This document shows, piece by piece, positions 14,679-23,746 of a DNA stretch of 52,496 nucleotides. Within the stretch, counting starts at the first letter, position 1. Each line of letters opens with the position of its first letter. The stretch is from the NCBI GenBank assembly GCA_964557975.1, contig CAZLCG010000010.1, forward strand, positions 1 through 52,496, written 5' to 3'. The position numbers and the translations under genes are program-made. The stretch is from Fimenecus sp964557975. Lineage in GTDB: Bacteria > Bacillota > Clostridia > Oscillospirales > Acutalibacteraceae. The notes under the pieces were generated by a model. The model did no database searches and had not been told where the DNA came from. It saw nothing but the letters and a program-made list of their open reading frames with translations.

Positions 14679-17465
14679 ATGAAAAAGGTTTTATCAGTTC
14701 TTGTTGCAGCGATAATGCTTATCAGTTGCTGCTCAGTGGGCTTGGTATCTTTCGCCGCGAACCCCTCGAGTATCGATGAAGCGGTTGAGCTTATTGCTTG
14801 GGATACCGAGTTTATGATCTCCGCTCCTACTGCGGTCGCGAATGCGGGGCTTTGGAACGAACGTGAATTCCAGTACGGCACGGGCGGCTATACATTCAGT
14901 CGACTCGTATCGTCATCATCAACAAAGGCTTCGTCTACCGCAATCAACGCTGCCTTAAACGTTACAAACGATAACAATACCCCCGATGACGAAACGGATG
15001 ATATTGACGTTCTTGATACAATCAAGAGAAATATCCGCGCCGCTTATGAAGCGACCGGCGCGTATGCAGATTACATTACGGTCGATACGTCGACGGGCGC
15101 GCTTAAGTCTATCAACCTTGAGACTCTTGCGAGCGATACCGTTGATCTGGATTCTCTTTTAAACGATATCGACGTTACGGCGCAGACTGCCGTTGTAGTC
15201 GGTAAAAACGGCGACGCCGAAGGGATGTTGGGCGAGAACGCTCTTAAAAAGCTTGATATTGATGTTAATGACCTTGCGGATACTTCCACGGTTTCCAAAT
15301 TTGTTCTTGACAGCATCACGGTTGCCAGCGATAACGAAGAAGATGTGCTTTGCACCATAGAAGATTCTACGCTTGCCAAATATGTCAGCGGTTTGATTTC
15401 CTCAGATACCGCCGCTCAGCTCAAAGCGGATCTTGAAGCTAAGGAAGGCGTTAAGGACGTTAAAAACTATAAGTTCCAAATCTCAAATATTGCAATAACG
15501 CCCACATATTCGACGGCAACATACAGCTCGAGCGAAAATATTGACGTTATGGGCAAATCGTTTGCGTCCGGAACATCATATAACGTAATTAGCGGCTATA
15601 AGGTTTCATATGATATTTCTTTCACCGCCGACGTTGCATTTGACGCGTTTACCGTTGACGGCGTTGAAGATTCTTACTTCACCTACACAGGTAAGAAAAC
15701 AGCGACTCATAACTATATAAGCTTCCAAAGACCCACGGCTTCCGACTTGACTGCGTCCGAGTTGCTCGGCTTGATCAACAGCGAAACAAAGAGATATGCC
15801 GAAAACACAGATGATTCTCACAGCGCCGGATATATTGTAAACAAGACCGTTTCCACAACTACCTCATTCAGCTTTACGCAAGACGAACAGAAAATCATTA
15901 ACAATATTCTACAAACACATTACGGCGACAGATTTGCGGACTACTTGGCGATAGACGCATACGGAGACGGAATTGTATACTACGACAAAATCTTAATTGA
16001 TATTTTAGGCCTTGATTCCGTCAGCGCTACCGTAAGCAAGGGCGTAGACGGCAGCGAGGTTGTCGGCGACAACGCGCTTATCGCGATGACGCTGTCGGAG
16101 AACAATCTTTCAAGCCTTACCGGTTCGTCATTGAGCGGAACATTATCAATTAAATATAATGATGTCGACCTCCTTGCTTCCGGAACCGCAAGTGAAGACA
16201 GCGCTGTAGCCGATTATTACAACAATTACTTGGCTGACGGTATTTACGACGCTGTTGTTGATAGCCTTGAAGCTAATGTTTACGGAACAACGCTTGAGGA
16301 CGCTTCTCTTAAATATACCAACATAACAATTACACCGACATTTACACAGATAGCCGCTAACGATTATGAACTTGCTTCTATTCAGCTTTCATACAATATT
16401 GAGTTTTCGGCTAACCTATATGCGGCTGACGCCGTTAATCCCATAGATTTGAAAAACGTTACCAATGTTACCGTAAAATACAGCAATTTCGACGAGTTTG
16501 ATGAAAGCAGCGATATAGACGTATATGACTTTGCCGAGATCCTTAATGCCGCTACGGCTTATGTTGTTTCCGACAAGGCAGGCTATGATTATGAGAGAAA
16601 CTCGTCAATTACATCCACTCCTGTTGTTACAGGCTCTTTGGAGGGAAGCACGGTAGCTGATATAATCGGAACTATAGACGGTCTTCTCGGTACTCTTACA
16701 AGCCTTATAGGCAGTTCGGATATGCCTATTACCGAGGCTCTTTCAAGCGCTTTGCTTGATATTTTCAAGGAGAGCTTGGACGTAACGGATTACACCGGTA
16801 CGGTTCCCGCTACAAAGACTGCGTCGGATGTTATAGGTGCGAACGCGGCTGTTAAGGCCACATCCGTTCAGGCGGCGGATATTTACAATCTTCAATATGA
16901 CGCGACGAGGGGTGTAATCACCTTTACGCTTTTGGATGTAACCAATCCCGAAAAGGATGAGGAAAACGCGCTCAGCAGACTGACAAACGACTTTACATCC
17001 GTCAGCGAAGCCAAAGATAAGCTGTCGGTATCTCTCAGCGACAACCTTAACATTCAATTGTCAAACGATTCCGACTCCTGCAATGTTACCTACACCGGTA
17101 TAAATTTCTATGTTGCCTTTAACGGTGCTGATGAAAACAATGTATACGGTGACGGCACACTTGCTAAGTTCGGCGTCAATTACAATTGTGACCTGAATGT
17201 TCAGGCTCAAGGGCTTGTTTGCAGCACGAAACAGCAGGTACTTGCAGAATCAAACGACTTCACATATGTTGATTATGAGCTTGGTGACGCTGACCAGAGC
17301 GGAAAGGTTTCCATCGTTGACGCAAGGCTTGTTCTTCAGTATATTGTCGGTACTGCAACGCTTACCGACGCTCAGAAAGAGCTTGCTGATATGGATCTCA
17401 ACGGTAAGATAACTGTTGCTGACGCGAAGCTTATTCTTCAGAAGGTTGCTTCTCAGACTGCGTAA
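14679..17465 (+). CDS. Large secreted dockerin-containing repeat protein of unknown function
   Basis: The open frame extends back to 14586, but the ATG at 14679 has AAAGGAG 9 bases ahead and begins a classic signal peptide (MKKVLSVLVAA..., cleavage after SFA near residue 26). The C-terminal 60 residues are a type I dockerin: two calcium loops, DADQSGKVSIVD (870-881) and DMDLNGKITVAD (904-915), each followed by a helix of RLVLQYI/KLILQKV type. The rest shows three divergent copies of one domain: GENA/GDNA/GANA motifs at 185, 463 and 720, with matching strands IAITPTY (271-277), ITITPTF (549-555) and INFYVAF (808-814). No catalytic domain is recognised. It is probably anchored to cell-surface cohesin proteins; its ligand is unknown. 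Confidence 0.85.
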   Translation: MKKVLSVLVAAIMLISCCSVGLVSFAANPSSIDEAVELIAWDTEFMISAPTAVANAGLWNEREFQYGTGGYTFSRLVSSSSTKASSTAINAALNVTNDNNTPDDETDDIDVLDTIKRNIRAAYEATGAYADYITVDTSTGALKSINLETLASDTVDLDSLLNDIDVTAQTAVVVGKNGDAEGMLGENALKKLDIDVNDLADTSTVSKFVLDSITVASDNEEDVLCTIEDSTLAKYVSGLISSDTAAQLKADLEAKEGVKDVKNYKFQISNIAITPTYSTATYSSSENIDVMGKSFASGTSYNVISGYKVSYDISFTADVAFDAFTVDGVEDSYFTYTGKKTATHNYISFQRPTASDLTASELLGLINSETKRYAENTDDSHSAGYIVNKTVSTTTSFSFTQDEQKIINNILQTHYGDRFADYLAIDAYGDGIVYYDKILIDILGLDSVSATVSKGVDGSEVVGDNALIAMTLSENNLSSLTGSSLSGTLSIKYNDVDLLASGTASEDSAVADYYNNYLADGIYDAVVDSLEANVYGTTLEDASLKYTNITITPTFTQIAANDYELASIQLSYNIEFSANLYAADAVNPIDLKNVTNVTVKYSNFDEFDESSDIDVYDFAEILNAATAYVVSDKAGYDYERNSSITSTPVVTGSLEGSTVADIIGTIDGLLGTLTSLIGSSDMPITEALSSALLDIFKESLDVTDYTGTVPATKTASDVIGANAAVKATSVQAADIYNLQYDATRGVITFTLLDVTNPEKDEENALSRLTNDFTSVSEAKDKLSVSLSDNLNIQLSNDSDSCNVTYTGINFYVAFNGADENNVYGDGTLAKFGVNYNCDLNVQAQGLVCSTKQQVLAESNDFTYVDYELGDADQSGKVSIVDARLVLQYIVGTATLTDAQKELADMDLNGKITVADAKLILQKVASQTA

Positions 17466-17502
17466 GATTCGTTTTCAGTTCTAAACTTATAATTTAAATC
17501 AG

Positions 17503-17571
17503 ATGTTCCCCGCCTTTTTAGGCGGGGAACATTTCAAAATTCGGCGGTTATTTTCAGCCGCCTGAATTTTT
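17503..17571 (+). terminator. Double terminator after the dockerin protein gene
   Basis: The first hairpin is a perfect 12-bp stem (ATGTTCCCCGCC/GGCGGGGAACAT) with loop TTTTTA. The second pairs AAATTC-GGCGG with CCGCC-T-GAATTT (one bulge) and is directly followed by a TTTTT-type run. Together they form a strong stop for transcription. Confidence 0.85.
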
Positions 17572-17594
17572 TATAAGCTAACATTTTGTGTACA

Positions 17595-17651
17595 GTCGGT
17601 CGCAAGCTCTACTTGCAAGCAAAGGCAGGAGCGCGCTGTTCCGATTAAAAT
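17595..17651 (+). repeat. Dispersed intergenic repeat, copy related to 49791-49847
   Basis: Shared blocks in the same order are TCGC-AGCT, CTTGCAAGCAAAG, AGCGC and TCCGATT. Each copy carries a small inverted repeat based on TTGCAAGC. The function is unknown; copies sit between convergent genes here and in an mRNA leader at 49791. Confidence 0.6.
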
Positions 17652-17683
17652 AAAAGCACCGTCGGTTTTTCGGCGGCGCTTTT
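17647..17683 (-). terminator. Terminator of the GPH symporter gene (also works as a two-way hairpin)
   Basis: AAAAGC-CCG and CGG-GCTTTT pair around a TTTTT loop. Read on the minus strand the stem is followed by TTTTATTTTAATC, a good T-run for the leftward gene. Confidence 0.8.
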
Positions 17684-17826
17684 GCATATGTGTAGAAAGT
17701 ATTCTGTTTAAGGAAAAACCGTCAGTATTATATCCGATTTCGGAAAATCCAACGGCTGCCGGCACGGGCGTGTGTTTAAACCCGAAACCTGCCGTCACAG
17801 CTTTTTTACACTCTTTATCTAAAATC

Positions 17827-19245
17827 TTATTTTAAAAGCTTCTCAAAGCCTTGAGTTGAGTATTCCTCGCCGTTTCTCTTCTTTTCAAGAGCGTCTGAAA
17901 GCGCGTTAAATCTCGTTTTTGTTACGGGATAAAGAATAAGACCGATAATCGAAAGCGCAAGGAAAAGAGCAGGGAATAGGGTTGAAATGTTTTCAATTCC
18001 GTTTACGGTCCTGTCGCTTTGAACCGTTAAATCCGCATTATAGCCCGTAATCTGAAGGACTATTCCGGCAAGCCACATTCCGATTGCCGCGCCGAATTTT
18101 TGGATGAACTGCGGAAAAGCCGTTATAATGCTTTCCCTTCTCACGCCGTTTGAAAATTCGTCGATTTCAACAAGGTCATACGCCATTGAGTAGAACAGCG
18201 TCCAGAACGCGCCTGCGGCAATTCCCATAAATACGGGCTGGGTTACGAGCATGGGAATTGAGTGAAGCCCTATAATTTTTGATACGATAAGCCCGACGAA
18301 GGATATTGAAAAGAAAATAATACATGTTAATTTTCTGTCTGTTTTTTCCGCGACCTTTGTAACAATGGGAATAACAACAGCCATTGTCACAACAAGTCCG
18401 ACAATGAAAATCGGGACATATGTGTCGTAGTCAACGCCGATGCAGTCCTTAATCATATAGACGATATTTGTTTGAAGCATTGACGAAGCCGCAAGAAAGA
18501 AGAAAATAAACATAACAAACGCTTTAAACGGCTTAAGCTTAAGAATATCGGCAAAGGATTTAAATACGGACGACGCTTTTTGTTTTTTCGCGCCGATATT
18601 TACCGCTTCACTCTTTGTAAGTCTTATCTTCCTTAATGAGAGAACAGTAAATACGCCGAACAGAACAGCAACCGCGCTTACTGTTACCGCCGTTACGGTC
18701 CAGCCCATTGCAACGGAAAGTCCCATTCCCGCAAAAAGCCCCGGCAGAACAGACGGTATTACGTTTCCGCCCGCGATTGCGAGCGTGTTAATAAGCGAGC
18801 TTGTACCTCTTATTGAGGTTCTCTCATCATAGTCCTGCGTGATTTCCGCCGCAACAGCATAGTAGGGGATCGTATAGAAGGTATATGCCAGCCAGAAAAG
18901 CATTGTCATAGCGATATAGAAAATGAACTTGCCGAAATCGGGCATATTCCCGAGAGGCAAGAACGCGGCAATAAACGTTATGCCCATCGGGAAAATCGCT
19001 CTGAACATAAATTTTCTCTTGTCAGCTCCGTCACGGTCGGCATAGAAGCCGATAATCGGGTCTGTGACCGCGTCCCACAGTACCGAAATAAGGCTTACCG
19101 TGCTGGCGAGTGCAGGCTGAAGATGCGCGACGTCGGTAAGGAAAACAAGATAATATGTGTAGAACATATTATAAACAAGCGATTCTGTAATAATTCCCGA
19201 ACAGTAGCCGAGCCTTCTTGCGCCCTTAAACTGTTTGTATTCCAT
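17827..19245 (-). CDS. MFS/GPH-family sugar:cation symporter
   Basis: This twelve-span carrier belongs to the glycoside-pentoside-hexuronide family (MelB/XynP-like). The family signature WDAVTDPIIGFYADR is at residues 58-72, with its aspartates corresponding to the cation-binding aspartates of MelB. The first ATG-type frame begins with GTG at 19254, but the GGAG ribosome binding site overlaps that GTG. The ATG at 19245, 8 bases further on, is therefore the better start and gives 472 aa. The substrate is probably an oligosaccharide or glycoside. The nearby GH38 mannosidase suggests glycan scavenging, but the genes are not in one operon. Confidence 0.86.
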   Translation of the reverse strand: MEYKQFKGARRLGYCSGIITESLVYNMFYTYYLVFLTDVAHLQPALASTVSLISVLWDAVTDPIIGFYADRDGADKRKFMFRAIFPMGITFIAAFLPLGNMPDFGKFIFYIAMTMLFWLAYTFYTIPYYAVAAEITQDYDERTSIRGTSSLINTLAIAGGNVIPSVLPGLFAGMGLSVAMGWTVTAVTVSAVAVLFGVFTVLSLRKIRLTKSEAVNIGAKKQKASSVFKSFADILKLKPFKAFVMFIFFFLAASSMLQTNIVYMIKDCIGVDYDTYVPIFIVGLVVTMAVVIPIVTKVAEKTDRKLTCIIFFSISFVGLIVSKIIGLHSIPMLVTQPVFMGIAAGAFWTLFYSMAYDLVEIDEFSNGVRRESIITAFPQFIQKFGAAIGMWLAGIVLQITGYNADLTVQSDRTVNGIENISTLFPALFLALSIIGLILYPVTKTRFNALSDALEKKRNGEEYSTQGFEKLLK

Positions 19246-19349
19246 GGCTTTCACTCCGTTCTGTCAAATAAACTGTAATACAAGTTTATCAAAAAAGGTA
19301 TATAATGTAAATAAAATCAAATAAAAAACTTTATTATTATTTTTGTCTG

Positions 19350-19358
19350 TGTTATACT
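19350..19358 (+). promoter_or_regulatory. Extended -10 promoter of folC
   Basis: TG-T-TATACT lies 20 bases before the folC ATG, with only a weak -35 region. Extended -10 promoters can work without a good -35 box. The transcript would start near 19365, leaving just room for the GGAGG at 19367-19371. Confidence 0.6.
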
Positions 19359-19378
19359 GTTCAAACGGAGGCGGTGCT

Positions 19379-20623
19379 ATGACATACACCGAAGCGGTAA
19401 GCTATATTCATTCGCTTCTTAAATTCGGTATGAGCTTAGGTCTTGAAAGAATATCGGCTTTGTTAGAGGTTCTCGGCAGCCCGCAGAACGGTATGAAATT
19501 TATACATATTGCAGGCACAAACGGCAAGGGCACGACGTCAACGATGCTTTCAAATATACTTGTTGACGCTGGGTATAAAACAGGGCTTTTCACCTCGCCC
19601 TATGTCTTTGACTTTTGCGAGAGAATACAGGTAAATAGCAAGAATATCCCTAAAAATGACCTTGCGGACATAATAAGCGAGGTTAAACAGGCAGTAGAGA
19701 AAGTCTCAAAAAAGGGGTTTGAGCCGACTGAATTTGAGGCGATAACTGCGGCGGCGCTTTTGTATTTCAAAAGGATGGAATGCGATTACGCCGTAATGGA
19801 AGTGGGACTCGGCGGAAGATTCGATTCCACTAACATAATCCCGCGTCCCGAGGCGGCGGTGATAACCTCAATTTCCCTTGACCATATGGCTGTCCTCGGC
19901 AATACAACGGAAAAAATCGCATATGAAAAATGCGGAATTATAAAGGACGGCGGCAGGGTTGTCACAACGTCGTTTCAGGACCCCAAAGCGCTTGGGGTAA
20001 TCAGAAAAACCGCCCTCGAAAAAAACGCTCGGCTTTATATTGCCGACGGCGCGGACGCTGAAATTATCAGTGAGGGCACAGACGGCACAGACATAAAATA
20101 TAAGGGCAGGCATTACCGCATCGGGCTTATAGGTCGCCATCAGGTAGAAAACACATTAGGCGTTATAACAGCAGCAGAGCTTCTGGGCGGCGTTACCAGT
20201 GAAAATATTTCAAACGGTATAAAAAACACTGTAATGCACGGCAGAATGGAGCTTATAAAGCCCAATGTGATGATAGACGGCGGACATAACGAGGAATGTT
20301 CTTTGGCTTTAAAAGCCGTAGCGGAAAGGCTTACGGATAAAGATATTACGGCGGTTATAGGTATGATGGCGGACAAGGAATGTGAAAAATATCTCGCCAA
20401 TATTCTTCCGCTTTGTAAAAATGCGGTTTTTACAGAGGCATCCAATCCCCGTTCGGAAAAGCCCGAAAATCTATATAAAATCGCAAAAAAATATATTAAA
20501 AATATTTATATTGACAATAATCCCGCTATGGCGTATGATAAGGCGATAGGCCTTGCGGGGGAGAGCGGATTTGTCCTTGTTTGCGGCTCGTTTTATTTGC
20601 TATCGGATATTTTTAAGCGGTGA
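19379..20623 (+). CDS. folC: Bifunctional folylpolyglutamate synthase / dihydrofolate synthase
   Basis: This enzyme adds glutamates to folates (and may join dihydropteroate to glutamate), an ATP-dependent Mur-ligase-fold enzyme of the cytoplasm. The P-loop IAGTNGKGTTS has its core at residues 46-53. The N-terminal helix region YIHSLLKFGMSLGLERI, the SISLDHMAVLGNT segment and the C-terminal domain with MIDGGHNEE are all family-typical. The ATG at 19379 is chosen for GGAGG 7 bases ahead; the longer frame start at 19343 has none. Length (414 aa) is normal. The stop codon is followed by the GH38 gene start after 8 bases. Confidence 0.94.
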   Translation: MTYTEAVSYIHSLLKFGMSLGLERISALLEVLGSPQNGMKFIHIAGTNGKGTTSTMLSNILVDAGYKTGLFTSPYVFDFCERIQVNSKNIPKNDLADIISEVKQAVEKVSKKGFEPTEFEAITAAALLYFKRMECDYAVMEVGLGGRFDSTNIIPRPEAAVITSISLDHMAVLGNTTEKIAYEKCGIIKDGGRVVTTSFQDPKALGVIRKTALEKNARLYIADGADAEIISEGTDGTDIKYKGRHYRIGLIGRHQVENTLGVITAAELLGGVTSENISNGIKNTVMHGRMELIKPNVMIDGGHNEECSLALKAVAERLTDKDITAVIGMMADKECEKYLANILPLCKNAVFTEASNPRSEKPENLYKIAKKYIKNIYIDNNPAMAYDKAIGLAGESGFVLVCGSFYLLSDIFKR

Positions 20624-20631
20624 GGTGTGTT

Positions 20632-23600
20632 ATGAAGGACTTTTATGAAGACAGACTAAAGGTTTTTCTCAAAGAGCTCAAAAAGGCGTCGGTAATATAC
20701 GATTGCCGTTTGGACGGCTTTATGTTTAAAAAATGCGGGTATAAGAAGAATAATGATTTACCCGAAATAGACGGAACGTTTCGCGAGTTCGGCGCTAACG
20801 AGCGTTGGGGAGGCAGGCAGGACGAGCACGCATGGTTCTGTAAAAGGCTGAGTATTCCCGAAGAGCTTAGGGGCAAAAATGTTGAGATTGAAATCTCCGT
20901 AAGCTCGGGCGGGGAAGATTGGGACGCGGTTAACCCTCAGTTTATAGTCTATGTTGACGGCGCTCTCGCTCAAGGTCTTGATATGAACCACCGTGAAATT
21001 TTCCTCGATAAGGCAAAGGCTGAATATGAATTGTATATCTACGCCTATACGGGCATGGCGGGCGACGCGTATTTTGAATTTAACGCCGATATGAGGGCTT
21101 ATAACGAAGCGGCAAGGAAGCTCTGCTACAGTCTTGCCGTGCCGTTTGAGGTCACTGAATACCTAACCCCCGACGAAAAGAATTACATAGATATTGAAAA
21201 TCATATTATAAACGCGATTAACCTTATTGATATGAGAGCGCCCAATTCACCCGAATTTAACAGGTCGGTTCGCGCGGCGCAGAGCTATCTTAATAATGAA
21301 TTTTATAAAAAATACTGCCGTTGTGAGGATGTTAACGCAATTTGCATAGGTCATACGCATATTGACGTCGCGTGGCTTTGGACGCTTCAGCAGACCCGTG
21401 AAAAGGTTCAGCGCTCGTTTTCAACCGTGCTGGCGCTTATGAAAAAATACCCCGAATATAAATTTATGTCGAGTCAGGCGCAGCTTTATAAATATTTAAA
21501 GGAGGAAGCTCCCGAGCTTTACGAAAAGGTAAAGGAAATGGTCAGAAAAGGCCGTTGGGAGGTCGAGGGCGCGATGTGGGTCGAGGCGGACTGCAACCTC
21601 TCATCGGGCGAGAGCTTAGTGCGTCAGGTGCTTTACGGCAAACGCTTCTTTAAAAATGAATTCGGCGTTGACTCAAAGGTTTTGTGGCTACCCGACGTTT
21701 TCGGCTACTCCGCCGCTCTGCCGCAGATATTAAGAAAGTGCGGAGTGGATAAGTTTGTAACCTCTAAAATAGGCTGGAACGAAACAAACAGAATGCCGTA
21801 CGATACATTTTGGTGGAAGGGCATTGACGGCACTGAAATTTTCTCATATTTTATGACCGCGCAGGATAAGCGCAGGGGGATGCCGCCCGAAACCAATTCA
21901 ACCTATAACGCAAAGCTTAATCCCGCTCAGCTTCAGGGCGCTTACGATCGCTATCAGCAAAAGGATATTAACAACGAGGTTTTAATCACCTTCGGCTACG
22001 GCGACGGCGGCGGCGGACCTGTCAGGAAGGATTTGGAATACTACGATATTCTTAAAAAAGGCGTTACGGCTGTCCCGAAAGCCAAAATGGAATTTGCGGG
22101 CAGTATGCTCGACAGAGTTAAGAAAAGAGCTGAAAAGAACCCGAAAACTCCCTCGTGGCAGGGCGAGCTGTATCTTGAATATCACAGAGGCACTTACACC
22201 TCGCAGGCAAAGAATAAGAGATATAACCGCAAGAGCGAGTTTTTGTATGAAAAAGCCGAAACTCTCTCGGTTATTGACGAAAAGCTCAACGGCGCGGTGT
22301 ATCCGAAAAAGGAGCTTCACGACGGGTGGGAAACAATTTTATTAAATCAGTTCCACGATATAATACCGGGTTCGTCAATTAAAGAGGTATACGAAACCTC
22401 CGCGAAGCAGTACGAGCAGATAACGCTTGTCGGTGAAGAAATTGCCGACAAAGCATATAAGAATATCATCAAAAACATAGGCACCGACGGCGGTATCGTT
22501 GTTTTCAACCCCAATTCCTTTGTCGGCAACGGCGCTGTTACCGTTGACGGTAAAACCTACTGCGTCAGCGGAATTGCTCCCAAGGGCTACACCGTAATTA
22601 AAAAGCCTGAAATCCGTTCAAGCGTCAAGGTGACGGAAAATATGATCGAAAACGATTTCTACAAGCTCGTTTTTGATACAAAGGGCGCTGTCTCCAAGCT
22701 GTACGATAAACGAAACGGCAGGGATGTTTTAAAAAAAGGCGCAAGGGGCAATGTTATCACAGCCTTTGAAGACCTGCCGAGGGATTACGATAACTGGGAG
22801 ATAAGCAACTACTATACGGACAAATCGTGGGAGCTTGACAGGGTTAGTTCCGTTAAGCCTGTTCATGACGGCGCAAGGGCAGGGCTTGAAATTAAAAAGC
22901 AGTTCCAGAAAAGCACGCTCGTTCAGAAGATATGGCTTTACGACGATATAGATAGAATCGATTTTGACACCTATATTGACTGGAAGGAAAAGCACATCAT
23001 CCTTAAAACGGCTTTTCCCGTTGATATTAACGCCGACAAGGCGACGTATGATATTCAGTTCGGAAGCGTTGAAAGACCTACGCATATGAACACGAGCTGG
23101 GACAGCGCGCGCTTTGAGGTCTGCGCCCATAAGTTTGCGGATTTGTCCGAATACGGCTACGGCGTAAGTATTTTAAACGACTGCAAATACGGTCACGACA
23201 TACACGACGGGGTAATCAGGCTCACTATGCTTAAATCGGGTACTTATCCCGACCCGACGGCGGATAAGTGCGAGCATTATTTTACTTATTCGCTTTATCC
23301 CCATTCGGATGACTTTAAACAGGCGGGAACCGTAAAAAAGGCTTACGACCTAAATATTCCGATGACCGCCTTCAAGGTTAAAAAGCAGAAGGGAAGCCTT
23401 CCCGAAAGCTATTCGTTCATAAGCTCCGACTGCGATAACGTAATAATCGAAACAGTCAAAAAGGCGGAGGATGCAGACGGCATAATCGTAAGGCTTTACG
23501 AATGCTTTAACAAGCGCACGGACGTCAAAATAAAGACGGGCTTCGGCTTCAGCTCCGTATCGGTCTGCGATATGCTCGAAAACGAGGAAAGACCGGTAAG

Positions 23601-23667
23601 AACCAAGGGTAATACTATTCCGCTTACCGTAAAGCCGTTTGAAATTATTACGCTGAAGATTAAATAA
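20632..23667 (+). CDS. GH38 alpha-mannosidase
   Basis: This large (1011 aa) cytoplasmic glycoside hydrolase family 38 enzyme probably trims alpha-mannosyl glycans after import; no signal peptide is seen. Domain order: an N-terminal beta region (1-230), the GH38 catalytic barrel, a three-helix linker, then a C-terminal beta-sandwich. Catalytic features are GHTHID (240-245, zinc ligands His and Asp), the nucleophile Asp355 in WLPDVFGYS, and the second zinc histidine in NQFHDIIPGSS. The ATG at 20632 has GAGGTG ahead; an in-frame GTG at 20620 overlaps folC. Close spacing to folC indicates co-transcription, though the functions differ. Confidence 0.93.
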   Translation: MKDFYEDRLKVFLKELKKASVIYDCRLDGFMFKKCGYKKNNDLPEIDGTFREFGANERWGGRQDEHAWFCKRLSIPEELRGKNVEIEISVSSGGEDWDAVNPQFIVYVDGALAQGLDMNHREIFLDKAKAEYELYIYAYTGMAGDAYFEFNADMRAYNEAARKLCYSLAVPFEVTEYLTPDEKNYIDIENHIINAINLIDMRAPNSPEFNRSVRAAQSYLNNEFYKKYCRCEDVNAICIGHTHIDVAWLWTLQQTREKVQRSFSTVLALMKKYPEYKFMSSQAQLYKYLKEEAPELYEKVKEMVRKGRWEVEGAMWVEADCNLSSGESLVRQVLYGKRFFKNEFGVDSKVLWLPDVFGYSAALPQILRKCGVDKFVTSKIGWNETNRMPYDTFWWKGIDGTEIFSYFMTAQDKRRGMPPETNSTYNAKLNPAQLQGAYDRYQQKDINNEVLITFGYGDGGGGPVRKDLEYYDILKKGVTAVPKAKMEFAGSMLDRVKKRAEKNPKTPSWQGELYLEYHRGTYTSQAKNKRYNRKSEFLYEKAETLSVIDEKLNGAVYPKKELHDGWETILLNQFHDIIPGSSIKEVYETSAKQYEQITLVGEEIADKAYKNIIKNIGTDGGIVVFNPNSFVGNGAVTVDGKTYCVSGIAPKGYTVIKKPEIRSSVKVTENMIENDFYKLVFDTKGAVSKLYDKRNGRDVLKKGARGNVITAFEDLPRDYDNWEISNYYTDKSWELDRVSSVKPVHDGARAGLEIKKQFQKSTLVQKIWLYDDIDRIDFDTYIDWKEKHIILKTAFPVDINADKATYDIQFGSVERPTHMNTSWDSARFEVCAHKFADLSEYGYGVSILNDCKYGHDIHDGVIRLTMLKSGTYPDPTADKCEHYFTYSLYPHSDDFKQAGTVKKAYDLNIPMTAFKVKKQKGSLPESYSFISSDCDNVIIETVKKAEDADGIIVRLYECFNKRTDVKIKTGFGFSSVSVCDMLENEERPVRTKGNTIPLTVKPFEIITLKIK

Positions 23668-23696
23668 TTGAAAAACAGTTCCAGTTAAATAAAATT

Positions 23697-23727
23697 AAAA
23701 GCCGTAAGCGGAACGCCTACGGCTTTT
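23697..23727. terminator. Two-way terminator between GH38 gene and ackA
   Basis: AAAAGCCGTA-GCG and CGC-TACGGCTTTT pair around GAA with one internal mismatch. A- and T-runs at the two ends suit both convergent genes. Confidence 0.87.
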
Positions 23728-23746
23728 GTTATGTATGCTTCTTAAT

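Larger units (their letters stand above)
17466..17826. other. Intergenic region of convergent genes, with terminators and a dispersed repeat
   Basis: This 361-base gap holds hairpins at 17503-17532 and 17536-17571 (ending the rightward dockerin gene), a repeat copy at 17595-17651 and a leftward terminator at 17647-17683. The remainder (17684-17826) shows nothing convincing. A minus-strand open frame at 17571-17798 crosses the terminator and repeat and is rejected. Confidence 0.6.

Noticed and set aside
17571..17798. Minus-strand open frame of 75 codons
   Set aside because: It spans a terminator hairpin and a dispersed repeat, and lacks a ribosome binding site.
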